Of a DNA stretch of 64,000 nt, positions 41,636-52,100 are shown piece after piece. Made by a program: the position numbers and the translations under genes. Each line of letters begins with the position of its first letter. Within the stretch, counting starts at the first letter, position 1. The stretch lies in contig NC_035174.2 in NCBI RefSeq assembly GCF_001659605.2, forward strand, positions 2,792,389-2,856,388, given 5' to 3'. The notes beneath the pieces are model-generated. The model made no database searches, had not been told where the DNA came from, and worked only from the letters and a program-made list of their open reading frames with translations. The stretch is from Manihot esculenta. Lineage: Eukaryota; Streptophyta; Magnoliopsida; Malpighiales; Euphorbiaceae.

Positions 41636-43452
41636 TGTAACAGCCCGGAAACCGAACTGCCACCGGCACTAGGATCCAGATCGACTTAAGGTCGCCGGGA
41701 CCCGTAGTAAGCCTGCTATCCTGTCTGTAGACCTGTGAACTCCCATACATGATCATACATTTTCTGTAAAACCATAAAACTTTTCTTTAGTCCAAGGCTT
41801 AACCTGTGCATGCACTCTCTCTGTGCTCTACTAATCCCTACTAGAGCTCCTCATGGCTCTAGGCGGATCAAGCTCATAATGTTAAGCCTGGTTTTACTCA
41901 TAAACATACAACAATAAAGAAACATACATAAACTAATCATGTGACTCCAAGGGATTACAAGTCTTATAAATCAAGCACCATTCTATACACTGTACATATA
42001 CATTATCTCTGTCCAAATACATGTCCACACTAGCTATTACAAAACTCTGTACTCTTCCTGTACCCTGCTGAGTTCTCTCTGATCTCTGAACCTGCACAAC
42101 TGAAGTTAGGAGAGAGGGATGAGCTACAATAGCCCAGTGAGTAGAATAGGCAAATACAGGTGATAAAACATGCTCTCATGGAATGCAACACATAATCACA
42201 TAACCTCGGCCGGACGGATCAAAACTCCCTCTATCTCATCTGGGGTACCTAAGTACCATTTGCCTGGTCCCCGTAGGGCTGTTCCAGGTCTTTATGCCTG
42301 GTCCTCGTAAGGCTGTTCCAGGTCTTTCCTCTGAGGGCTAATGAATCCTCACGAAGTCCGTGCCGTCTCACATAAGCAATGTACAAGGAGCAATGCCAAG
42401 TACAAGGATCAATGCAATGCATCATCTTTGTGTACACTAATGCACTCACCCTAAAGCATATTCATGATGCATGAAGCATGATAAAATATCAGTTTTCATA
42501 TTAAAACATTAAGTTTCGGCGGCCGAACTCCCTCTTTCGGCGGCCGAAAGTCCCTTTCTAAACCGAAAGCCTAGCTTTCGGGGGCAACCTTTGGCAGCCG
42601 AACTGCCTCCACAAAGGGTTCGGCGGCCGAACCTTCCTTCGGCGGCCGAACCTGGTTTTGCCCGAAGGGCAGAACCCTGCTCTGTTTCATGCAAACTTTG
42701 CCCAAAAACCTACCAACATGCATAGCAACTACTCCCAACTAGCATATACACATATATATGCACAAAGGGGTCTAAAACTATCCTAAAACCCCAAACAAAC
42801 ATAGCACATAACACTTAATCATGCTAGAACACCACAAATCACCAAAACCTCACCTAAACCTAAACATGCATACTACCCATACAAACTTCATAAAACCTTT
42901 CAAAATCATCAAAGAAGCTCAGGATCTTCACTTACCTCTTACACAACTTGAGGATGAAGGATCCTAACGTGGAGATATGAAGAAAAGCTCTTCCAAAGCT
43001 CCAAGCTTCAAAACTTGGTTCTTTTGCTCAAAACCTTCATAAATCACCAAAACTCTTAAAACTCTTGAAAGATTTGATGAAAATCATGGAAAACAGGAAA
43101 GTCAACGTAGGAGAGGCTGGAACTCACCTCTGGCTGCAAGTGGAGGAGAAATAACCTCCTTCCACCGACCCTTGGCCCTTTTATAGGTGGCTGGCCAGAC
43201 CACCTTCGGCAGCCGAACGTGAAGCCGCAACCATGCAATGTTCGGCGGCCGAAAGTTACCTTCGGCGGCCGAACCTTTGCATTTCTCCCTTGTTGCTTTT
43301 CTTTCAAAACTCAAGTCTTTTAACCCTTCAAACCATGAAAACAAATGAAAAGACTTTAGAAAACATATGCATTACCCTTCTCGAGGGTTCCGACACCCGA
43401 GATTCCACCGGACTACAGGAATTCCGATGCCGGACTCGAGCCGGGTATTACA
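41636..43452 (-). mobile_element. Solo LTR of a gypsy-type retrotransposon, with 5-bp target duplication
   Basis: An 1817-bp unit running TGTAACAGCCC...GGGTATTACA (TG...CA ends, inverted TGTAA/TTACA). It is flanked by ATCAC on both sides (41631-41635 and 43453-43457). Its own two ends show no direct repeat and there is no internal coding region, so it is a solo LTR. On the minus strand a TATA box (CCTATAAAAGGG at 43176-43187) lies about 265 bp from the LTR start, which sets the orientation. The near-palindrome TTCGGCGGCCGAA and one-base variants form two clusters, 42515-42650 and 43204-43273. It is a diverged relative of the LTRs at 57.8-62.3 kb, sharing the block 'ctaggatccagatcg.cttaagg' and 'gagattccaccgga'. 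Confidence 0.9.
42261..42328. repeat. 34-bp tandem repeat inside the solo LTR
   Basis: Two adjacent copies beginning 'tgcctggtcc.cgta.ggctg' and ending 'ttccaggtcttt' differ at three positions. The position within the LTR corresponds to a different tandem repeat in the related LTRs downstream, so this segment of the LTR seems prone to repeat turnover. Confidence 0.85.
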
Positions 43453-44660
43453 ATCACCATGCGATATACAGCAGGTATTGGTGGTGTTAGATTGTTAGTA
43501 CTTGCAAAAGTAACAATTTTGCTAAAACCAATAGTGGAACCCACAAAGAACTACTTTAGCTATTATTGCTCACCAAACTTAGAAAAGGTTCCAGACAGGA
43601 GGGATAGTTAGATCATTCACCAAAGAACTACAAAGAGGAAAGGAAAGCTGCTTGTTCAAAATTCAAAGAACTGCTTGTAGCCAATTAAAGACTCGATTAG
43701 TTGAAAAAGGCAGGACTTGGATCATTCATTATAAGTAAACACTAATTAAAATGAAGAGAAAGAAGCAAATTAATTTTAAAAAATTACAAAACGTTGAAGC
43801 TCTCTTGTACTTCTTTCACACCCTTATGGAGAATATTAAAAGCCAAACTCTTTTTGCTAATTTTTAAAGAAAAATTAATTTTCTTTTTCTTTTTTTTATC
43901 ATGATTCTGATATCTTACTATTTTTCTCTTTTTTATTTATTTACACTATATTATAAAAATTTCTTTCCTTTCTATGTTATTAGTAGTAGTAGTAGTATTA
44001 AGTTAATCTATAATAATATCATATTTCTAATTTGTAAATATTTAATAATCAATCTATGATCTATGAATTTTTTTAATTCTTTCACATTGATGTCTTTAAA
44101 AAAAAACATTTTAAAAAAATGAATATAGATAAAAGGTTTAAATTTAATCGACGTATCTGACTTCTGCGACATCCTCCTCAAAAAGCCCATAAGATGATAA
44201 AAAAGTTTAGGCCCGATTTTGGCCCATTAACCTCATGTGGGGTGGGTTGCTATAAGCAAGCCCAATAGCCAACCAAAACTCACTCAGGACCCAATTGCCA
44301 GGAAAAACTATTTCCCTCCCAGATAACAAAAGCTAATGACAGTAAAAACACGAGAAAATGGACGATCGTGGGAAAAGTGAAACCCACCTTTTACTTTGTT
44401 TGAGATGAAAGATTGAACATCATCGACATCCGTGAATGATTGCTACATGAAAGCAAATAATAAAGAGAACCATAACAAATAGAAAGAGAAAGAATCGAAC
44501 TAAATTCCAATCAAAACCACACTCACATTCAAATTTCAAGTTTCAACCTTTATTCCCTTTGGCCTGGCTCCATCCGCAGAATCCCCACCCCTCTTTCCGC
44601 CCATTTTTGTTCTGTCCCTTATCCCATTCATAGTCTCTCTGTGTCCCTCTTCTCTTTAAT
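43453..44660. other. Intergenic region upstream of the fucosidase gene
   Basis: No gene or TE could be recognised. An (AGT)n run lies at about 43982-43998. The stretch from 44450 to 44667 becomes CT-rich and is probably the proximal promoter of the fucosidase. Confidence 0.5.
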
Positions 44661-44667
44661 CACTCTT

Positions 44668-44675
44668 TATAAATA
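44668..44675 (+). promoter_or_regulatory. Candidate TATA box of the fucosidase gene
   Basis: TATAAATA lies 64 bp before the start codon, preceded by a CT-rich stretch. This predicts a short leader of about 30-35 bp, which would be almost entirely the 27-bp tandem duplication that follows. Confidence 0.65.
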
Positions 44676-44678
44676 ACC

Positions 44679-44732
44679 CACAGACCACAGTAGCATAAAG
44701 CACTACACAGACCACAGTAGCATAAAGCACTA
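44679..44732 (+). repeat. Perfect 27-bp tandem duplication abutting the start codon
   Basis: Two identical adjacent copies, 44679-44705 and 44706-44732, begin 'cacagaccacagtagcataa' and end 'gcacta'. The last base of the second copy is the A of the fucosidase ATG. Only the second copy reaches an ATG; the first is followed by 'cacag'. Confidence 0.95.
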
Positions 44733-46476
44733 TGGCTAAGCTATGGTGCTTTCTGTGCATAATTACATTCATTCAACTTTTCAAATTTGTCATTTCAAAA
44801 CGGGAGCTACTTCCAACCCCACCATTACCAATCCTACCACTCCCATCATTTTCCCAATTGAAATGGCAACAGAGGGAGCTCATCATGTTCTTCCACTTCG
44901 GGGTCAATACATTCACGGACTCCGAGTGGGGCACTGGCCATGAGAATCCAGCCATTTTTAACCCGGTTGGTCTCAACGCCAAACAGTGGGTCGATACAGC
45001 AGCTGAAGCAGCAGTCTCTCTGGTGATACTAACTGCAAAACACCACGATGGGTTCTGCTTGTGGCCTAGTAAATACACTCGCCATTCTGTGGCTAGTAGT
45101 CCATGGAAGAACGGCCATGGAGATGTAGTCCAGGAACTTGTGAATGCAGCCAAGAACCATGGTGGGGTTGACGTGGGATTGTATCTATCACCGTGGGATC
45201 GACACGATAGAAGATATGGACACAATTTACCATACAACGAGTACTACTTGGCTCAGTTGCAAGAGCTGCTAAGCAAGTAATTAGCAAAGAGAAGTGATTA
45301 ATCCAATAGTGTTTGCGTGTGAATATTTTATTGAAATGAGATTGTTTTGGCAGGTATGGGGATGTGAGAGAGATATGGTTTGATGGAGCTAAGGGTTCAA
45401 ATGCGCCAAATATGTCATATTACTTCTCATCTTGGTTTGCGATGGTGAAAGAGTTACAGAGCTCCATCAATATATTCTCTGATGCGGGTCCTGATGTCAG
45501 ATGGGTTGACAATGAAAATGGATTTGCAGGAACTACAAGCTGGTCCACCATTAATCGGACTTCTCTTTCAATCGGAAATGGTAGTATTATGGAGTGAGTT
45601 TCTCTTCTCTCTCACCCACAATCTCACATGTCAACTTATTATTCATGATTAGTATTTCTTCACTTGATTTGAGTTTGATTAGATTGGAACTCGACAACGA
45701 GACAATTTCACTGTGCATACTTCTTTTGTTTAATTTTACTTTTTTTATGAAAAAGCTGGGGATCTATTAATTCGGCATACCAAAAGTAGTTGGTTTCACA
45801 TGCATTTCAATGATGCAGTTATCTGAACACCGGTGATCCAAAAGGGACAGATTGGCTACCAGCAGAGTGTGATGTTTCCATCAGAAAGGGATGGTTTTGG
45901 CATAAATCTGAGTCACCCAAGAAGCTGAGCAAACTACTTGATATCTACTACAAATCTGTCGGTAGAAACTGTGTACTTTTGCTGAATGTTCCACCCAATT
46001 CAACTGGCCTCATATCTGACACTGATGTTCAAAGATTGAAGCAATTCAGAAACGCAATTGACACAATTTTTACTTCCAATTTGGCAGAGAAATGCTCTAT
46101 AAAAGCTAGCAGCCAAAGAGGAGGTAAAGATGGTGACTTTGGACCAGAAAACGTGATAGACAGGGACCATTTGCGAACATACTGGGTTCCAAGAGATGAA
46201 GAAAAAGAGGGCAGTTGGATTGAGATTCGATGTAATGAAGGGCTAAGATTTAACGTCATTAGAATTCAAGAAGCAATTGGTCTTGGTCAGAGGATCAAAC
46301 GGCATGAAATTTATGTAGATGGAAAGAAGGTTGGTAAAGGGACAACAGTGGGGTACAAGAGGCTCCATAAGCTTGAAGAGAAGGTCGTTAAGGGCCAAAT
46401 TGTGAGGATTAAGTTTTTGAAGTCAAGAGAAGTGCCAGTGATTTCTTCCATTGGTTTGCACTATGACCCTTTTTAG
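44732..46476 (+). CDS. FUC1: Alpha-L-fucosidase (GH29), FUC1-like, secreted
   Basis: Removes alpha-linked fucose; the Arabidopsis FUC1 relative acts on alpha-1,3/1,4-fucose of complex N-glycans (family knowledge). Exons 44732-45276, 45354-45593 and 45819-46476 encode 480 residues. An N-terminal hydrophobic signal (about residues 1-22) suggests the secretory route. The GH29 domain contains HFGVNTFTDSEWG, AKHHDGFCLWPS, LYLSPWDRHD, and the nucleophile motif EIWFDGAKG with Asp192. PKGTDWLPAECDVSIRKGWF and LLNVPPNSTGLI follow. From about residue 335 a C-terminal beta-rich domain (WVPRDEEKEGSWIEI, VIRIQEAIGLGQRIKRHEIY) is of the discoidin-like kind seen in these enzymes. The start is the first ATG after the TATA box. 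Intact, with no frameshift. Confidence 0.95.
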
Positions 46477-46488
46477 CTTTTAGAAGCA

Positions 46489-46494
46489 AATAAA
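46489..46494 (+). terminator. Likely poly(A) signal of the fucosidase gene
   Basis: AATAAA lies 13 bp after the stop codon, with a second AATAAA shortly after (about 46501-46506). The transcript end is probably near the T-rich stretch at 46520-46560. Confidence 0.35.
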
Positions 46495-46599
46495 TTAAAA
46501 TAATAAATTATGGCCTTCAGGCTTTTATCTCGCTTTTTGTTTTGCCTTTTAGCCTGTATGTGGCCGTGTACTAGTGTCCGCAATCACAAATGTCTAAAT

Positions 46600-49060
46600 G
46601 CAAATGAAATTTCTTTGGAGTAATTATTCTTATTATCTTAAAATTCATCTTCATCTTAATTGTTGCTTTTTCTCTCCGACTTTCTCTCTCTAAATAATTC
46701 TTCAAAATTTCTCGACACTAGAACGGAAAATGAAAAAAATAAAAAATAAACCACCTCTTTTAATGTACTGTGAAAAGATTTAGATTTAATTGAAAAGGGT
46801 GGTACACAGTACATATATATTTGTGAATAATGGAAAACTTTGACAAATAAGAAAAATTCATTTATTCTTTCAATTATATATGAAAATTAAAAATAAATTA
46901 GATTTTCTGTATGTCTTTTTCTTTTTCTTTTTCCTTTTCCTTTTGGGTTCATTGTTTGAGAAGGGCCATGTTATAATGCATTTAGGAGCATTTAAGAAAA
47001 AAAAAAAAAAACTATGTAAAACTAATGTGATATGCATTAATTGATAATATCATAATTCAGACAAAATTCCGAAATACATTCATAACCAAATCATTCAGAT
47101 TCTCTGGTAATGCTTGCTTTGGAAATACGAAGCACAGATTTGTTGACTTTCTTATAGGTTTTGATTCTATAGTCAATATTTTATTTTTTTATTTATATTA
47201 TTTTATTAATAAATTATTTCTAAAAAGCGATAATTTTTTTATCTTTAGAATTAGAAAGTCAATAAATAAACTATCATAAAATATTATCTTTAATGACCAA
47301 AAAATGGAAAACAAAATTGTATTTAGAATACAGAGCATGAGAAGACTAATACAAGATCAAAGAGAATTTTCTGCTAAACCTTCTTAATTTTTTAAAGAAT
47401 ATTTAATCTCACGCCCAACCACGTGGACTTAATCCTTCTTTTAAAGGATACGAATAAATCTTATAAAATTATAATTAAAACTTTTTAATTTAAAAATAAT
47501 TAATTTTTTTTTATTTTAAATAAAATAATTATAAAAAAATAATTCATTTCGAAAACAGAGGATAAAAGAACTTGGTGTAAATCTGCACTAACTACAGATG
47601 CAGCACGCTGAAGGTTCATAAATATCCAAATAATGTATATGTAGATTGGCACGTTATTCTATATATTTCATCGCTTTTTCTTTCTTTAGAAATCCTATTC
47701 TAACGGTAATAGGAAAGATGTATTTGCCCATTAAATTAATTGAATTGCTAAAATAAGAGAAAAATAAAATCATCTTTCATTAGGAAAGATATCATTTTGT
47801 GTATTGCACGATAATATTTTATATTTAGATTGTAATAAAATATATGGTAATTAAGTCTTTTAACACTCTTTTTATCATTTTTTTTAATTATAAAAATATA
47901 TTTGATACAAATTTATTTTTGTGTACAAGTAAATTTAATATTTTTTTTAAATAAATATTTATTTAAAATTTTATATAAAAGATGATTTACAAAATAAAAA
48001 AAGTGATGTGTTCAGCGCTCATGAATAATTAATCTAACATTTAAGTTAATAAATTATTTTAAAAAGTAAATATAAATAAATTATTTGAATTTAATAGGTG
48101 GTGTCTTGAATTTTTTGATATATTTTGCTTTTATTAGAGTTAATAAATCTTTTAAAAATTTGATGGATGCTGATTAATGAATAAAAAATATGTGATTACA
48201 GAAATAATAAAATCTATTCTATAATATTTTTTAATAATAATTTAAATATTATAAAAGTTTCTACCGGCCTAAAAAGATAGATCTTCGATTATTTTTCTAA
48301 ATATTAATTATTATAATATTTGAGTATCTCTTCTTATGAATAAAATTTTTATAATTGAGTATCATAATTTATTAAAATTTTACCATATTAAAATCAAGAA
48401 TTTCATAAAAATTTAATTATTTCAAATAAAAAAATTTATGAAAAATTTTAATTATAAATAAAAATAAAATTACGACTGATTTTATAATTTCATTTAAATT
48501 TTTTTTATAAAATTATTCATCCAAAATTAAGAGAATAAAAATAAAAGATAATATTTAATTAAAAAATAATTAAATTTATACAGGGTACGCAAAAACCAAC
48601 ACAAAAGGCAATTAAATTTATACAGTATTAATTGCAGGGATAAGGGTAGGCAAAAGCCGACACCCCACATGCGTGTCCCGTGGGCTTGTTGAATTATTTT
48701 CAAATTCAACGTAATGTATTACTTTGACATTAATTTCAATAGTGTAGATGATCTGTTTTCCTCTGATTGCTTAAAACTTAATGCTACTGTTCACTGTTTA
48801 ATTGAGTGATTAGTGGTGAAATTTTCATCCCTTGTTTAACCAAAATTCTATAATTCTGGTGCTGAAGGACGTCTTAATTCCAAGGGCTTACCTTCAAATA
48901 ATCATCAAATAATAATTAATCGTTGTCTTAAATGTCCAGCATAATTCAATACAAAATGGGGAGACTGCAAAATTCCCCGGAAAAATCAAAGATACATCGA
49001 CATTTTGAAGGAAATACAAGGTTCATTAGAACAAGCAAAAGTGATAAAAACTGTATTCCT
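46600..49060. other. Intergenic, AT-rich, no gene seen
   Basis: Low-complexity DNA between two convergent genes. A locally GC-richer, repeated pair ('aaatttatacag') lies near 48570-48630. No coding or RNA feature was supported. Confidence 0.55.
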
Positions 49061-49102
49061 GTGTTGCCCAATCCAGACTACAATTGATATATTTAAGGTC
49101 CT

Positions 49103-52100
49103 TCACCATTTTTTGCCATTCCTGCGACCGCCAAAGCCATTAGAGAACCTATCATTTCTTCTATCAGAAAATCCCCCACCCCTGCCACCTTTGCCCCCCG
49201 AGAACCTACTACCACCACTCCTGTCACTGAAGCCACCCCGACCTCGACCACCACCACCACCGCCAAATCTTCCCCTTGATTGGTCCCTTTCTTGCAAGGG
49301 AGGCAATGCTTGTAGAACTTCTAAGCTGACATTAGCTGCATTTTCCTGACCTACAACACCAATTGGAAGAGAGAGAAATTAAGACCAAATCTAAGAGAGA
49401 GAGATTAAGACCACAACATTCAGATGGCCGTTCAGTTAAAATCAAAAGAAAAAACATATATTTTGGCCGTATATAAATGTCTTGCGGATAAAAAAATCCC
49501 ACAACTAAATAATACCAGCAAGAAATGCGTCTAGATCTGCTGCAGGCACATCAAACACAGCACCATTCCCATCGGCTGTGAGAGTCATACCCTTCACTGA
49601 TGAGTCGATCTTATCCTCTGGCAAGAATCTCCTCAACATGCCAAAAGCAAATCTGAGAAAGATTTCATTCAAAAGACACAAGTAAAGTACTCGGATAACT
49701 ATCATCACGACAAACAACATAAGTTATATAACGTAGTAACTTTCGAGAACCACATTCTATAATTTTATACTGACATAATTTAGCAGTATGTATTGAAAAT
49801 AAAGTATGCTTGAATGTCATCACTTGTATTAGGTACTTTAGTTAAATCAAATATTAGAGACAGAACTGAAGTGCCAAGAACTCACGATGGTGTGTAGATG
49901 GGTTTCCCAGCTTCAAGGAGCAACGTAACATGGTTCTCCATAGATGTCAGAAGTGATCTGCTCTTTACCTCGGTGTAACCCTGCATACGTATGATGTGAT
50001 CAGTCCATTGTGCTTATGACCACATAAAAGAAATAAAGCAATTTTTTTTAAAAAAAAAAAAAAAAAAAAAGTAGAGTTAAAATGTAAGCTGATTTTGACA
50101 AAGGGAGGGACTCACAGCAGCTGTGGCAAGGGCTTTTGCAAGTAATTCTACTGCTGACAGACCAGAGTTATTCAACAGATCCTCTGCTGCAGACTTGAAT
50201 GCAGGAACCACACTGTAACATTCGCCAGTCTTAAGTACCTCAAGTCCACATTTAGAAGCACCCAAATGCAAATAACCCATCATTTATTTCTAATCGAAAC
50301 CTACCTGTCAGAAACCTCGGTTATTTTTTCAGCTGCTTCCACCCCAACAGCTTTGGCAATATCAGCAGGCTTAGGGGCAGTAATATGCTCAAATTTCACA
50401 CCAGATTCTCTTTGAATCTTTGATATATTGGACCTCCTTGGATCGTAGAGCATTACAGCAACTCCAGTATTGCCTAAAAGTAACAATTGACTGTCAGCAC
50501 ATATATAACCCAGTATTTAGATGAGAGAAGTTGTCATTTTTTCATATTACCTGCCCTTCCAGTGCGTCCAGAACGATGTATATAAGCTTCCACATCACGA
50601 GGAGGCTCACACTAAAGAGGGAAAAATAGAAACCGAATATAAACATATTTGGAAGAAGATAAACTGAAAAACAGAAAAGGTTTCTAATGTATGCAAACAT
50701 GAACACAAGCGAACTGAATCACACACCTGGATAATTAATTGCACATCATTTATATCCAGTCCACGGGCTGCCACATTCGTGGCTACCAATGTCATGAATT
50801 TCCCCGACCTGAACCCAGAAAGGGTGACCTGTAGGCATTATATCTCAAATTAGTAAAGAAAATAAAAGGATTAACATATTAAATTCGCCATGTGGCTTTC
50901 CTTTTTCAATGAGTTGAGCTCCATTTTCAAATCAAGGACATACATGATTCATCTCAAAGTTCATACGAACCTGTTGTCAGTACATTTCTATTTTCAGGAC
51001 AATCATTGGATTAGCCTCAACTAAAATTACCTGTCGATGCTCTAAATAGGTGCTGCTATGGTACAGCCAAGTAAAAATTACTGATACTAAGGGAATGGAA
51101 GAGAACAAAATACTCCCTTTTGGAAATTATATTTAAGTTCATTCTTATGTTAAAAATTTTAAATACCAAACATGTCCTCTACTTAAATTAAAAATAATAA
51201 AGACAAACTCTACAACTAGCTGCATTCTCCCATGGAGAAACATCAAGATGATGTGTGTAGAACATCAAAAACAAAGGTGCTTTTCAAAAAAGCACCATTT
51301 TAGATGTTGGAAAAGGTTAATTGTTTTGTACTTCTTGTTACTAAGACTTATCAAATTTAACTTTAAAACCATTTTTCATACACTTAATATGTTTATGAAA
51401 CTGCTTTCTCAATAGCAACTCCAACAGCAATTCCAAACAGACACAAATCATACCTCACGTTGAGATTGTTGTATCTCCCCATGTAAAGCCCGAGCTCCAT
51501 GCAACAAACCAGCAAGTTCATTTGCAGATTCCCTTTTCTCGGTGAAAATAATTGTACGGCCTCCACTGAAACAAAAACAAAAATAACATTTCCACACAGA
51601 AAAGGCTAAACAAAACTGTTCACCAAGACCATGATTATCAAAGTATCACAAATAAATGAAGTAGCATAAGAACCAACTGACCTGCTATAACAACGAATTA
51701 TATCAGGAATAAGCTGAGGTATTGCTGAAGTAAAACAGGGAAGCACAATATGCCTAACACTGGTACTAGCTTTCATTTTCTCATTACCAACAAGATCTAT
51801 GGTTTTCTTAGTTGATTTCAGAAATCTAGAAGAGATCTGGTAGTGGAAAAGAAAATAATAGTCAAATATGGAAAATGGCAAAGAAACTATAACACATACT
51901 AAAGCTGCTTTTTTTTAAAGAGAAGATGCAGCAGTTTCAAAACTTTATTCAGAAAGGGGCATAAGTGGATATCATAGCTAAGAAACGAACATGTTTCACC
52001 CAATCTGGCAAGGTGGCACTGAAGAGAAGAGTCTGAACTTTGCTTACATCCTCAACTTTTCCTGCAAAACAAAAGGACAAAGTAAATAACCCCATATTCA

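Noticed and set aside
44773..45237. 154-codon minus-strand frame inside the fucosidase
   Set aside because: It is the antisense shadow of fucosidase exon 1, whose protein carries clear GH29 motifs.
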